Below are positions 1 through 9,463 of a stretch of DNA of 64,000 nucleotides, one piece after another. Source of the stretch: Gimesia sp. (GTDB taxonomy: Bacteria; Planctomycetota; Planctomycetia; Planctomycetales; Planctomycetaceae); contig NZ_JAVJSQ010000003.1 of NCBI RefSeq assembly GCF_040219335.1, forward strand, positions 96,530-160,529, given 5' to 3'. A model generated the notes under the pieces. The model ran no database searches and was not told the DNA's origin. It saw only the letters and a list, made by a program, of their open reading frames with translations. Every line of letters begins with the position of its first letter. The stretch's first letter is position 1. The translations under genes were made by a program, and so were the position numbers.

Positions 1-559
1 AATTGTTGATATACACCGGGTAGACGGGCGCCTGGGAACGGAGCGCCAGGAAAGCGATGCCGGAATTCGCATGTTTAATCGACCGCCCTTCCTGAATGCC
101 TCCTTCGGGAAAGACTCCAATCAGATCACCCTGTTTGAGTTTGCGCAAGGCCTCCCGAACGGGAGCCACATCCTTCCCATTGCGTTCTACAGGAATCGAA
201 TGCATGGCACGCGAGATCCAGCCGACCAGACCTGGTCGCTCGTAGTACTCCCTCGCCATCAGGAAACTGATGCAGCGCATTTTTTTCTGTGGATTCCCCA
301 GGTGCGAATTGTACCAGAGAATGATCGGATCAGCGGGGCTGCGATGATTGGCAATGATGATGCCTGCGGAATCGCCGGGAAAGGGGCAGCGCTGATTGCG
401 TTTAATCTTCCAGAGCCCGGGCGCATACACGCGGGTAATCGAGAACAGAATCCAGGCACGCCAGCCGTCGGGCAGTTTTACCGCCTGGTAGACGACCACT
501 GCCAGGAGAATCAACAGATAAATGACCAGTGTCAGAACACCGGCTGCTTCAGCGCTCAT
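1..559 (-). CDS. 1-acyl-glycerol-3-phosphate acyltransferase (PlsC family), partial
   Basis: Reading the minus strand from the ATG at 559 gives 186 residues, open to the left edge of the window, so the C-terminus is missing. An N-terminal membrane segment lies at about residues 8-24. The acyltransferase signature HX4D is present (NHRSPADP, H72 and D77), followed by a Pro-Val-Glu-Arg block (residues 122-127) and FPEGG (150-154), the acyl-acceptor binding motif. Members transfer an acyl group to lysophosphatidate or related lysophospholipids at the cytoplasmic membrane. The exact acceptor cannot be read from sequence. It is transcribed away from the serine hydrolase gene's 3' end. Confidence 0.88.
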   Translation of the reverse strand, partial: MSAEAAGVLTLVIYLLILLAVVVYQAVKLPDGWRAWILFSITRVYAPGLWKIKRNQRCPFPGDSAGIIIANHRSPADPIILWYNSHLGNPQKKMRCISFLMAREYYERPGLVGWISRAMHSIPVERNGKDVAPVREALRKLKQGDLIGVFPEGGIQEGRSIKHANSGIAFLALRSQAPVYPVYINN

Positions 560-753
560 TGCGAATCAGAATAATAAAAGTGTGCGGGAAGTTCAGATAC
601 CTTATCAGGTTTGAGGAGCCTGATTATACAGTGAACAAAATCGGCAAAGCAACAATAATGCAGTCAGAGTGGCATCAGCGAAGCCGTGTTCATCAAAGAT
701 CAACCGACAACGGGGAATAAAATATTGACGTCAGAGCGGAATCAAGACTTCAA

Positions 754-1869
754 CTACACTTCGATGGCGGCTACGATGGCGTTGCTCAAGCGGGCCAGGT
801 ACCGGCCGTGTGGTTCCTGGGGTTCGGTCGTCAGGATGATGGCGGCGGCATCGAGTTGAGGATCGATCCAGAGGACTGTTCCCGTTGCGCCGCCGTGTCC
901 ATATGCCTGGTCAGAGAGGAGATCGCCGTAGTAATCGCTTTTGACCCGGGTGACGATCTGCCAGCCCAGTCCCCAGCCTTTCCCCTGGCGGGCGGTTTCC
1001 GAGAGGCCGGGGATTTCAGGCAGCTGGTCACGGGTTGCCTGGCGGATCGTCTGCGCGGAGAAGAGACGCTGATCCAGAACCAGTCCTTGCTGCTGGAGCA
1101 TGCCGACCAGCTTTCCCAGGTCTGTGGGGGTAGTGAAGAGTCCGCCCCAGGGAGCACCAAAGCCGCGCCAGTAGGGACTGTTCCAGTCCCAGTGAGGTTC
1201 CACATTCAATTCCGGCGGCACATGGATTTCGACGAGGCGCTCCAGGCGAGTCGCGCCTCCTTCAGACCATTCCGGTGGAACGCCCAGGGATGTGTCATGC
1301 ATCTCCAGCGGCTGGAAGAGTTCGTCCCGCAGATACTGGGGAGCCGACTTGCCTGTGATGCGCTGGATCAGTTCGCCGAGAATCGCGATGCCGGTGCTTT
1401 GATACTGCACGATCCGGCCGGGTGGTTCATCGGGCGTCAGTTCACAGATCTGTCTGACGAATTCGGACAGCGGGGCCTGGGCTGCCCTCAGTTCCCGGTT
1501 ATTGGGCAACATGTCGGGCAGACCTGAAGTGTGTGTCATCAGATGTCGGATCGTAATTCCGTGTTTGCCGGCACAACCGAATTCCGGGATGTATTGTTTC
1601 ACGCGGTCGTTGAGCAGCAGTTCCCCCTGTTCGAGCAGTTTGAGCACGCCGAGCACGACGATGGGTTTGGTGATGGAGGCCACCAGGAAGATCGCATCGT
1701 CACGCAGGGTGCCGTTGTCATCTTTGACAGACTGACGCCCCTGGCGATAGTGGCACGTGGTTTCACCGGTGATGACCTGTAAGGCGATCGCGGGAACCTG
1801 ACCGGATTCACAATACTGGTCGACGAGTTGTTCGACGGTCTGCCAACGTGCGGGATGAATGCGGGACAT
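754..1869 (-). CDS. Serine hydrolase, class C beta-lactamase / penicillin-binding-protein-like
   Basis: 371-residue protein of the beta-lactamase-related serine hydrolase family (Beta-lactamase fold, esterase EstB/AmpC-like). The SxxK nucleophile tetrad is S65-I-T-K68 (in ASITKPIVV). The second motif is Tyr156-Gln-Ser158. A His-Gly-Gly near residue 325 (in YGHGGATG) replaces the KTG box, as in many esterase-like members. No signal peptide is visible, so it appears cytoplasmic. Likely substrates are esters or D-amino-acid peptides; a true beta-lactamase role is not supported. It stands alone, with no close co-directional partner. Confidence 0.85.
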   Translation of the reverse strand: MSRIHPARWQTVEQLVDQYCESGQVPAIALQVITGETTCHYRQGRQSVKDDNGTLRDDAIFLVASITKPIVVLGVLKLLEQGELLLNDRVKQYIPEFGCAGKHGITIRHLMTHTSGLPDMLPNNRELRAAQAPLSEFVRQICELTPDEPPGRIVQYQSTGIAILGELIQRITGKSAPQYLRDELFQPLEMHDTSLGVPPEWSEGGATRLERLVEIHVPPELNVEPHWDWNSPYWRGFGAPWGGLFTTPTDLGKLVGMLQQQGLVLDQRLFSAQTIRQATRDQLPEIPGLSETARQGKGWGLGWQIVTRVKSDYYGDLLSDQAYGHGGATGTVLWIDPQLDAAAIILTTEPQEPHGRYLARLSNAIVAAIEV

Positions 1870-2731
1870 CTGGATTTTATTTCCTGCTGTATGGGTTGGT
1901 GCGGGAGTGTGTCCGAACGGAGTTCGGGAGACTCACTATGCCTACTATATCCGGTTAATTGCGAATTGTCCCTCATAAAGGGAGTTCGTGTGGTTGTGCA
2001 TCATGTGTTCGGTTTTCAGGTCGCGTGGTGGGTGGCGATTTGTAAGATTGTTGGGGCAACTGCTCCGGGTAACCCGATCAGATGGTGGCCATCAGATTCG
2101 GAACTGGATTCAGCATCGTCAGGCGGGAGGACACATGGGTCCTCCCCTACTTTTTGTGAGTGGATAAATAATGATACCTGATTCTATTACTCGTCAGCAC
2201 TGATTACCGGCGGTTCGTGCCTTGCCGATCAGTTTTATTGAGGACTGTTATGCTTGGATTGTATTTTGAGAATGGGCGTCGCTGGGTCAAGCGGAGATTG
2301 TGCTATGGGGGAACACTGAAATCGTGTGAGTTGCTGATGAATGTGCTGCGAAATGCTCTGAAGTTGCTCCGAAATGAGTTGAAATTTTACGAGACATGGG
2401 GAACCGGTGCTTTTTATTCCAGTGCAGATGAGGTGAAAATCGACGGCGATTCAGGTGCTGTTGTGTTATTAGTGCGTTGTGTTCCGGTGCACGCATCGTC
2501 CGCCTCGCGCGCGAAGCACAATTGCACAAGAATACGATTCGGGGAGCGTCGATCAAGTCCAGTCTGTTCAGTCGCGTGCAGGTGATTTTCAGGGAAGCAG
2601 ATCAACAGGTGGGTATGTATGTGTCGTCGGTGTTACGGAAGGGACGTTTCGCGTCAGCAGTGATGGGGAAAAGAAAAAAGCGAAGGCCAACCGGAGTTGA
2701 CCTTCGCTGATGACTTCGAATGGTAGAAAAA
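1870..2731. other. Long stretch without a convincing gene
   Basis: About 860 bases separate the serine hydrolase start from the STAS gene end. Short open frames exist (for example a plus-strand frame at 2217-2585), but their translations are rich in Cys, Arg and His, show no family pattern and lack convincing ribosome sites. The only structured element I see is the terminator at 2679-2708. Confidence 0.5.
2674..2708 (-). terminator. Rho-independent terminator of the STAS gene
   Basis: Inverted repeat 2679-2691 / 2696-2708 (13 bp with one G-U pair, 4-nt loop). On the minus strand it is followed by a run of six T. It lies 24 bases past the STAS stop codon. Confidence 0.8.
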
Positions 2732-3067
2732 TCAGTAAGGGATTTCGACATCATGCAGATGCATGAACTGGTTCAGCCTGGTGATTTCCAGGACCTCACG
2801 GATATCTTCCGAGGGGTTATACAAATGGATGTCGATGTTGAGATCTCGCATGGAAGCCAGCAGCCCGAGCATGCCGCTCGGAATCAATGTGACGCCGGTG
2901 AGGTCGAGAGCCAGTGTTTCACACTGATTTTCTTTGACCAGTTCCAGCAATTCATCTCGAATATCTTTGACGCTGAACGTATCAAGGATATCCTTCCCGC
3001 CAAACCCTGCCACACAAAGTGGACCGGAATGGTAAACCTGGAGTATGCCTCCCTGTTGGACCGTCAT
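2732..3067 (-). CDS. STAS-domain protein (anti-sigma-factor antagonist-like)
   Basis: 111 residues, essentially one STAS domain of the SpoIIAA/RsbV type. Alternating beta strands and helices are seen, with a central segment LALDLTGVTLIPSGMLGLL in which Ser after Pro sits where the phosphorylatable Ser/Thr is found in anti-anti-sigma factors. Family members bind anti-sigma kinases or act as stressosome-type switches. No kinase or sigma factor is adjacent, so the partner is unknown. Single gene closed by a strong terminator. Confidence 0.85.
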   Translation of the reverse strand: MTVQQGGILQVYHSGPLCVAGFGGKDILDTFSVKDIRDELLELVKENQCETLALDLTGVTLIPSGMLGLLASMRDLNIDIHLYNPSEDIREVLEITRLNQFMHLHDVEIPY

Positions 3068-3540
3068 CTTGTACTCATCCTTATGAAAGGGACAGGAAAC
3101 GCAGCAGAAGAAAAAAATATAAGTAAGAGAACAACAATGTCCCGCGTACTGCTTCGCGTTTCAGATGCTTGACGCAAGCATACTCTGGCAATTCATGTGC
3201 CAATCGTTGGGGACCGGAATACTGGAGACGTGAACGAATCAGCGCTTAAAGAGCGGTGCTCATAAGCCTAATAATAATAGTATCTTACAGTAGACCCACC
3301 CACTTATTTAAAGTAACTGTTAAATTAAGGAGTCGCAAAAGAGTGCAGTAAAATACCTCACCCTGTAGTAATTTGAAACACAGGGTCGTTGACACTCTGC
3401 CCGTGGTGGGCGCACGCTTTGCCCTGATAAGCGGCAGCAGAGGGTTGGCGCTGAAACCAAAGAAAAAGCCCGCTCGACAGATTGCCAAGCGGGCTTTGGA
3501 TTCGCGGGAATCCACTAAGGGTATTGTTAGCGGTTCGGGT
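3068..3540. other. Intergenic region
   Basis: About 470 bases between the start of the STAS gene and the end of the DUF11 gene. It should hold the STAS promoter (not identified) and contains the terminator at 3465-3497. No supported coding sequence. Confidence 0.5.
3463..3497 (-). terminator. Rho-independent terminator of the envelope-protein operon
   Basis: Perfect 10-bp stem 3465-3474 / 3488-3497 with a 13-nt loop. On the minus strand it is followed by TTTTTC, 44 bases after the stop of the DUF11 gene. Confidence 0.85.
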
Positions 3541-4839
3541 TTAGCGAACCCGAGCCTTGAAGGTGACGACACCTCCGGTGTGTCCTTTGACGGTTTCATC
3601 GACTTCGAAGGTCAGGATCAGGCTGCCTTCCTGATTGTCTTCGACGATGAGCCGGCCTGCTCTGTCTGAGGTGGCACTGTCTTCGATGTATTCCAGACGC
3701 GGTGTCAGGTTGTCGACGATCTTGATGCCTTCGACATCGAAGTCACCCACGTTTTCATATTTGATGGTAAACAGGATCTCGTCACCCGGCTTGGCATTTT
3801 TCTTGTCAGCCATTTTGACGAGCTGCAGATTGCCTTCGGTTTTACGTTTGTCTTCGATGCCGACGTATTCTTCCGGTTTGACGGCACTCTTTGAAGAGTG
3901 AGCCGACTGGGAGCGAATCGCGATGACAGGGAACTGAGCTCGCGACCAGATGGCTGCGGCCTGAACCTGGTAAGCGATGCGTGCCTCGTCCGACTGTTCG
4001 AACTGTCCGGTGGTTTCGGTGCCGGTATCCTGGTAGAGGTTGGTCAGCTTAGTATGACCGCCCAGGAGGGCCGTTTGTCCCACAGCACCCTGCTGTTGTT
4101 CAGTTTCGACGCCACTGGCGCGGGAACGCATGCGGATGCCTTCGAGCTGCTCACGCTGTTTGTGTTGTGAGATCACAGTCCGAGCATCGATGCCGACACC
4201 TTTAACGGTATCTTCCGTGGTGGCCAGAGCATCGATTGATGTTCCGGACAGAGGAGTGCTGGCGGTGCGAATCGCAGCGAAACGGGGTGCGTAGACCGCG
4301 ACCCGGTTTGATTTCTTGACTTCGTGATTGCCTTTGTGGGTCTGGTATTCCACGATGGTATCTTCGGTATCCAGTCCCAGGCGGCTGTAGTCGTCATAAT
4401 GGACGGGGTTTTCGCGATCACCGCCGTCGAACAGATATTCGTCGGGGTACATTCTGACCATTTCAGGATCGCTGCCGGCGGGCAGTGTATAATCTCGCTG
4501 AACCGCAGGCGAAAACTCGCAGTATGCAGGACGTGGAGGACAGGCAGCCGGCATCGGTTGTTGATAAGCGACCTGTTGAATCGGTGAGGCAGCTGCAGGC
4601 TGTTTCGCTGGCGCGGAAAGACGCGCCGCTCCGACATTGGCATCAAAGTCGGCATGCTGAATAGCAGGAGGCTGCTGATCGATGGGTGAAGCGGTCTGTT
4701 TGCCCCAGGGAAGTGATCCTGTGACAGGAGACAGACTGGAACATCCGCTACTGACACTCAGCAGTATCATCGCAGCCGCAGAGCAGACACGCTGCACTCG
4801 CGATGCTCCTCTCAATTTTCGGTACGACAGATTCAACAC
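3541..4839 (-). CDS. DUF11-containing lipoprotein
   Basis: 432 residues. The N-terminus has a basic region, a hydrophobic core and a lipobox-like LSVSSGC with Cys33, predicting a lipoprotein. The middle (about 50-320) is low in recognisable structure and Gln-rich. The last 95 residues match the DUF11/conserved repeat beta-sandwich (KPGDEILFTIKYENVG ... IVDNLTPRLEYIEDSA), common in planctomycete surface proteins. Only 25 bases separate it from the upstream secreted protein gene, so the two are probably co-transcribed. A structural or cell-wall role is inference. Confidence 0.78.
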   Translation of the reverse strand: MLNLSYRKLRGASRVQRVCSAAAMILLSVSSGCSSLSPVTGSLPWGKQTASPIDQQPPAIQHADFDANVGAARLSAPAKQPAAASPIQQVAYQQPMPAACPPRPAYCEFSPAVQRDYTLPAGSDPEMVRMYPDEYLFDGGDRENPVHYDDYSRLGLDTEDTIVEYQTHKGNHEVKKSNRVAVYAPRFAAIRTASTPLSGTSIDALATTEDTVKGVGIDARTVISQHKQREQLEGIRMRSRASGVETEQQQGAVGQTALLGGHTKLTNLYQDTGTETTGQFEQSDEARIAYQVQAAAIWSRAQFPVIAIRSQSAHSSKSAVKPEEYVGIEDKRKTEGNLQLVKMADKKNAKPGDEILFTIKYENVGDFDVEGIKIVDNLTPRLEYIEDSATSDRAGRLIVEDNQEGSLILTFEVDETVKGHTGGVVTFKARVR

Positions 4840-4864
4840 GGGATTTCCTTCACTTACACCATTC

Positions 4865-5608
4865 TCAGTTCTGGTCAGCCGGAGCCTGTAATTCGACTAC
4901 AGGAGCACCACCATAAAACGCGGGATCTTCGCCACGCGTTGAAGGCAGTCGGCCGCCAATTCGTAAGATCAACATCGGACGCCCTAACAGATCGGCTTCG
5001 GCGATCAGATTCTTCTGCGCTGAGATCGATTGTGTCGGCTGTTTCTGATAAGTCGCTGGAACCGCAGTCTGGGGACGTTCCAGGTACACAACCTTGGAAA
5101 CCATTCTGCCAGACATGACCAGTTCGATATCTTCTTCGGTAATGCTCACCGGCACGGGATACTGTTCTGCCAGTCCCGCTGGTGGATGCAGGCGATCGAT
5201 GAGTTCAATCGTCGGATACAGCTCGACACCCGGAAATTCAGGCATGTCGCTGATTTTGACGCGATAGACATAACCGACGGCAAAGCCAATCGGAGCAGGT
5301 GATGCTTTCCGAATCGTCTGCTCGGGACCATTCACATAGAAAGTGACGGTTCCCTTGGAGGGCAGCGAAACCCGCATCGGCTGAATATAGCCTTCCTGAA
5401 CCTGACCGGAGAGAGCGGCCCACTGTCCGGCAACTCCCGGAGGTGTGCGCTGATTGAGGGGATGGTAGAACCGGTTCCCCACATTGTATTGCCGTCCGCC
5501 AACCATCTGCTGCGACCAGGCGGTCTGCAGATCCATGACAAAAACGATCATGGTCATTAACAGCATGGCTAATAAGCGTGATCGGTTTTGTCGAATGAAA
5601 CTTGTCAT
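4865..5608 (-). CDS. Secreted protein of unknown function, paralogue of the 5771-6910 product
   Basis: 247 residues with a Sec signal peptide (hydrophobic core about residues 10-30, ending at WSQQ). It shares an ordered set of segments with the product of 5771-6910: a Tyr-Arg-Val/Leu-Lys block before a conserved Leu-Tyr-Pro, then Pro-Val/Leu-x-Ile-Thr-x-Glu-Asp, then a Val-x-Lys-Val-Ile/Val-Tyr-Leu strand and an Ala-Glu-Ala-Asp...Arg-Gly/Pro motif. The two are therefore tandem paralogues. No named family is recognised. It sits upstream of the DUF11 lipoprotein gene, suggesting a shared cell-envelope role. Confidence 0.75.
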   Translation of the reverse strand: MTSFIRQNRSRLLAMLLMTMIVFVMDLQTAWSQQMVGGRQYNVGNRFYHPLNQRTPPGVAGQWAALSGQVQEGYIQPMRVSLPSKGTVTFYVNGPEQTIRKASPAPIGFAVGYVYRVKISDMPEFPGVELYPTIELIDRLHPPAGLAEQYPVPVSITEEDIELVMSGRMVSKVVYLERPQTAVPATYQKQPTQSISAQKNLIAEADLLGRPMLILRIGGRLPSTRGEDPAFYGGAPVVELQAPADQN

Positions 5609-5721
5609 AACAGAAATTTTCTACAATCAGTTGTCCGAAAGGATGACAGGAGAAAAATCAAGACGGTTGCGAAGCAGGAGAGGATACAGGTAGAGCAGAA
5701 GTGCAATCGAAAAGACAAGGG

Positions 5722-5754
5722 GCAGCACTCCCTGCAGGCGACAGGGAGTGCTGC
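5722..5754 (-). terminator. Hairpin terminator between the two paralogous envelope genes
   Basis: Perfect 13-bp stem 5722-5734 / 5742-5754 with a 7-nt loop. The minus-strand tail (CCTTGTCTTTT) is only moderately T-rich, so partial read-through into the 5608-3541 pair is plausible. Confidence 0.65.
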
Positions 5755-5770
5755 GTGGGTCCTGAGTCTT

Positions 5771-6910
5771 TTAATATCCCGGGCCGGGAGCCATCGTACG
5801 AGGATACGATACCTGGCCTGGAGAGTGTACCGGATGACTTTCTGAGTACTGGATGTACTTGACAGGTTTCGGCAGGCTTGGAGCCGGATCCTGTTTGACA
5901 TCGATCAGGAAGTGATCAACCGGTTTCGGAAGGTTTGTCTTGGAGACATTCCGAATGGTGTGTGATTTCAGACTGGCAGGTCCCCCCAGCGGAATGTGAG
6001 GAGGTCCGGGCAATCCGATCGGTGTACCGGTCATCGGCATACCCCAGGCGGGAGTCGGTCCCATGCCTGCAATCGGGTTGTAAGCCGGCTGACCAGGTGC
6101 TCCCATTCCTCCGACCATGGTCGGAACCGGGACACCGGAAGTCACACCAATGGTATCTCCGGGGATCGGCATGGGAGCCATGTGAGCTCCTGCGTCACCA
6201 TCGTAAGAGACCTGTGATACTGTTTCGTTTCCACCGTCACCGGAGGGCATCTCCAGATCCATGTTACCCATCCGCAGGACAGCCATGATCGTACCGCGAC
6301 GATCTGCTTCTGCAACAGGGTCTACACCGGGATCAAGACGGGTAGAAACCAGAGTTTCGACACCGGCGATTGCCAGTTCCTGGAATTTTTCATCCGGCAG
6401 GTAGATGACCTTGGTAACAAAGTTGTTACTTTCAACCTGATCCAGGTCTTCCGGAGTGATTTCCAGAGGAATACTGTTGTGTGACAGGTAGGCATCGGTC
6501 GTCGGATGCGACGGATAAACCTGCAGTGACGGATACAGTGCCGGAATTGAGCGGCCCGGAATGTGTGACAGCTTTAACCGGTAGGTTGCCCCCTGGTTAA
6601 AGTTGTAACGTCCAGGAGCGGTGATCTGGTTTTCGGCATAACCTTCCGCAACCTGCCAGCCCACTTTCATGCCAGCGGGACCCACAAACCGAATCTGTGA
6701 TGTCCGTGCAGCGAATGCACTGGCTGGTGGTGGTGCCAGCATCGGCAATACGCCGGGACCGGGTCCATCCACCATTGGCCCCGGCCGCTGCATCATGGCA
6801 GCGGGTGGAGCAACATACTCACCCTTTTTAATAACTTGCTGTCCGTCGGCTGCACAGCCAACACAGACAACAACCAATGTACCTAAAGCCAGGAAGTAGT
6901 ACTTCATCAT
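5771..6910 (-). CDS. Secreted lipoprotein of unknown function, Pro/Gly-rich
   Basis: 379 residues with a lipoprotein signal (VCVGC, Cys19). An N-terminal Pro-rich linker is followed by a globular region (about 65-215) homologous to the 4865-5608 product, including [20 protein letters not shown] and an Ala-Glu-Ala-Asp-Arg-Arg-Gly motif. A C-terminal stretch of about 140 residues is rich in Pro, Gly and Met. No named domain is recognised. First gene of the minus-strand envelope group, divergent from the 7233 gene. Confidence 0.75.
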   Translation of the reverse strand: MMKYYFLALGTLVVVCVGCAADGQQVIKKGEYVAPPAAMMQRPGPMVDGPGPGVLPMLAPPPASAFAARTSQIRFVGPAGMKVGWQVAEGYAENQITAPGRYNFNQGATYRLKLSHIPGRSIPALYPSLQVYPSHPTTDAYLSHNSIPLEITPEDLDQVESNNFVTKVIYLPDEKFQELAIAGVETLVSTRLDPGVDPVAEADRRGTIMAVLRMGNMDLEMPSGDGGNETVSQVSYDGDAGAHMAPMPIPGDTIGVTSGVPVPTMVGGMGAPGQPAYNPIAGMGPTPAWGMPMTGTPIGLPGPPHIPLGGPASLKSHTIRNVSKTNLPKPVDHFLIDVKQDPAPSLPKPVKYIQYSESHPVHSPGQVSYPRTMAPGPGY

Positions 6911-7232
6911 GACCCCTTGTTCGAATACCCCACGACGAATAATGCGACTAGTTAAGTGAAGAACCGCCGATCACAAACACAGACGTCGATTCCTGGGAAT
7001 TGGGAACAGTCGACGTACGGTTCAAAAAAGACTCAGTTTTCAGGTCGACCCCAAACCCAAATATCCGTTAAAATGCAAAGACCCTGAATTTCAACGCAAC
7101 ACTCTGAGCTGTACGGCCTGCTGACTGCATACTCCAGCCAGCTAGAGGTACATGGATGACCTCATACATCTGTTTTCGGACCGAAGTGGTCTGATTCTTT
7201 GATAAATTCGTTTTTTTCCGAACAATTAGAAC
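6911..7232. other. Divergent intergenic region
   Basis: 322 bases between divergent genes starting at 6910 (minus) and 7233 (plus). It must carry promoters for both directions. I could not assign -10/-35 boxes with confidence and see no coding sequence. Confidence 0.5.
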
Positions 7233-8198
7233 ATGTTACGCAATTTAACTTTTATGGTCGGCTTCCTGTTACTGGCAGGACTCTACAACTTTTTTCCCTG
7301 GGAACAGTTATCACAAGCTGCTGCTGCTAATAAGGATACAGCGACAGCTCCCCAGACGAGTCTGGCCCTGGCTGATCCGGAAAGCAGTCCCGCGGAAAGC
7401 CCGGATGGTGATTCTTCAGGCGAAAAGAATCTGAAAAAAAATCCGGCTTATGCAGAGGCACTCCTCAAAAAATCGCGGGAGAAACTGCTGGCCTACAGCT
7501 CAATTCAGGCGGAAATCACGGAAACGGTGCAGATCGGCCCCAAGCCGTTTCACATTAAAGGGAAGTATCTGCAGGGAAAAGACCTCAAGCTCAGACTGGA
7601 ATTCGAAGTCCAAAGTCGTAAAGAGGACGGAAAACCGGTCGGAACCCTGCTCGAAATCTGTGATGGACAGGTTCTCTGGACCGAACACAATATAAAGGGG
7701 AATTCACGAGTCACCCGCCGTGATGTACAGGCGATCCTGAAACAGGCCCAGATGAATCCCAATTCCCAACCAAATCTGCTGGTGGCTGAACTCGGTCTGG
7801 GGGGACTGCCCGGGCTGTTAGCTGCGATTCAGAAGAACATGCAGTTTGAAAGCGTCGCCGAACGAACCATCAGCGGTAAAACCCTGACCGTTCTGAATGG
7901 AAGCTGGAAAGAAGGCTTTCTCGCGCAGTTTAAAGGGGGAGATCCCAATGCCCCGGCCCAGTTACCCGCTTATGTGCCGGATGGAGTCAGAATTTATCTC
8001 GATCCGGACTCCCTGTTTCCACGCCGGATTGTCTATCTGAAAAAGAACCAGGAAACCATGGAGAGTATGGTGACCCTGAATTTCAGTAAGGTGACCCTGA
8101 ATGCACCTATTGCCGCGACGCAATTCGCGTATGAACCACCCGATGGTGTGTTTCCGGTGGATATCACTCATCAATACCTTAAACAGTTAAGCCAATAA
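7233..8198 (+). CDS. Secreted LolA-like lipoprotein-carrier-fold protein
   Basis: 321 residues with an N-terminal hydrophobic anchor (about 5-20), then a Pro/Ser/Ala-rich linker to about residue 70. The rest resembles LolA/LppX-like or DUF1571 outer-membrane-lipoprotein-sorting folds: a helix with YAEALLKKSREKLLAY, strands with Glu-Thr-Val-Gln, a hydrophobic LRLEFEV strand, and a C-terminal RIYLDPDSLFPRRIVY followed by a strand ending VTLNF. Such proteins bind lipids or lipoprotein acyl chains in the periplasm. The family assignment is by pattern. It precedes the VWA, LspA and ExbBD genes. Confidence 0.6.
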   Translation: MLRNLTFMVGFLLLAGLYNFFPWEQLSQAAAANKDTATAPQTSLALADPESSPAESPDGDSSGEKNLKKNPAYAEALLKKSREKLLAYSSIQAEITETVQIGPKPFHIKGKYLQGKDLKLRLEFEVQSRKEDGKPVGTLLEICDGQVLWTEHNIKGNSRVTRRDVQAILKQAQMNPNSQPNLLVAELGLGGLPGLLAAIQKNMQFESVAERTISGKTLTVLNGSWKEGFLAQFKGGDPNAPAQLPAYVPDGVRIYLDPDSLFPRRIVYLKKNQETMESMVTLNFSKVTLNAPIAATQFAYEPPDGVFPVDITHQYLKQLSQ

Positions 8199-8366
8199 AC
8201 ACGTATGAAACGTAGCCGGGCTCCCGTTCTGTCACGCTTTCGGGTGGAATCGAGGGAGGCCTGGCAATCTGGTCTCACATTAAACTCTGAAATATCATAC
8301 ACTTAATGAACTTAGACCTGCGTTTGATCCTTTCCGGAAGCCAGTTAGACCTGCGGACCACTCCTC

Positions 8367-9395
8367 ATGCCGGCAGCATTAACAGAACTTGAACAGCGAA
8401 CCTCCCGCTGGCAGAAAAACTCGCCTCTGCTGGTGGTTCCGAGTTGGGCTGCTTCACTGGCCATTCATTCGCTGATTCTGCTGATTCTGATCTCCAGCCT
8501 CAACCGCTGTGACAGTGGACAAACCGGCGGTGATGAAGGGGAACTCCGCAGTGTGGGCATCTACGTCAAACAGTCCCCCGATGCTGATCAACCGGAAGAC
8601 GCGGATCAGGAACCACAGGAAACGCTTGAAAACCAGCCAACTCCGCTGGCGCAACCACAGGTGACGGAGGTCATGGACCAGAAACCGCCCGTGGATCCAC
8701 AATTACCTGAACTCAACACCAAGCTGCTGGGAGCAGGCCCGGTGCAGTCGCCAAATCTCCCGAACTCACCCAATTCAGATCCCACCAGCGATCTGGTAAT
8801 GTCGCCAGCAGCAGCCCTGGCCCCACCTGTGATGGGTTCTGGAAAAGTCAACTTTTTTGACGCAGTCGATTCCGGCAAGCGATTTGTGTTCGTCATGGAC
8901 TGCTCAGGCAGTATGGCAGCTCCCCAGGGGGCCCCGATTCGTAAGGCGCGTTCCGAGCTCATCGCCAGTCTGTCCGGGCTTAATCATCATCAGCAGTTCC
9001 AGATCATCTTCTACAATACAGCCACCCGGGCGATGAAACATCGCGGAAACGACTCCGAAATGCCCTATGCTTCGGACATCAACCGCACGCTGGCGCGTCA
9101 GTTTATCCAGAGTGTCGAGCCCGATGGCGGCACTGATCACCTGCCCGCCTTAAAGAGAGCTTTAAGTTTTCACCCAGATGTCATATTCTTTCTCACGGAC
9201 GCGAAACATCCCCAGCTCTCCAGTGCAGATCTGAATGAAATTCGCCGTCTGAATGCTGGTAAAGCGAAGATTCACTGCATCGAATTCGGCGAGGGCTTTC
9301 CGGTGAAAGAGGGGAATTCCCTCGATAAGCTCGCGCGACAGAATCGAGGCAGTTACCGCTATTACAACGTCCGTAAATTTATTATCAAACGCTAG
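8367..9395 (+). CDS. von Willebrand factor A (VWA) domain protein, membrane-anchored
   Basis: 342 residues. A transmembrane segment lies at about 25-44, then a Pro/Gln/Asp-rich linker (50-160), then a VWA domain from about 170. The MIDAS motif DxSxS is complete (D178-C-S-G-S182). Thr in the conserved GGTDHLPAL and Asp in FFLTDAK fit the remaining metal-binding positions. The layout resembles TonB/ExbD-linked planctomycete VWA proteins, in which the N-terminus crosses the inner membrane and the VWA domain is exported. It lies upstream of an ExbB/ExbD set. Confidence 0.85.
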   Translation: MPAALTELEQRTSRWQKNSPLLVVPSWAASLAIHSLILLILISSLNRCDSGQTGGDEGELRSVGIYVKQSPDADQPEDADQEPQETLENQPTPLAQPQVTEVMDQKPPVDPQLPELNTKLLGAGPVQSPNLPNSPNSDPTSDLVMSPAAALAPPVMGSGKVNFFDAVDSGKRFVFVMDCSGSMAAPQGAPIRKARSELIASLSGLNHHQQFQIIFYNTATRAMKHRGNDSEMPYASDINRTLARQFIQSVEPDGGTDHLPALKRALSFHPDVIFFLTDAKHPQLSSADLNEIRRLNAGKAKIHCIEFGEGFPVKEGNSLDKLARQNRGSYRYYNVRKFIIKR

Positions 9396-9463
9396 GAGCT
9401 CAGCACGATTGACTTTGCTGATCTTCTCTGGATTCATCTAACCTCTGAGAAAGTTGCTGCTGC

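Noticed and set aside
808..1527. Plus-strand 239-residue open frame
   Set aside because: Opposite frame of the clear serine hydrolase gene; no family pattern.
2217..2585. 122-residue open frame
   Set aside because: Odd composition, no ribosome site of note and no family; treated as non-coding.
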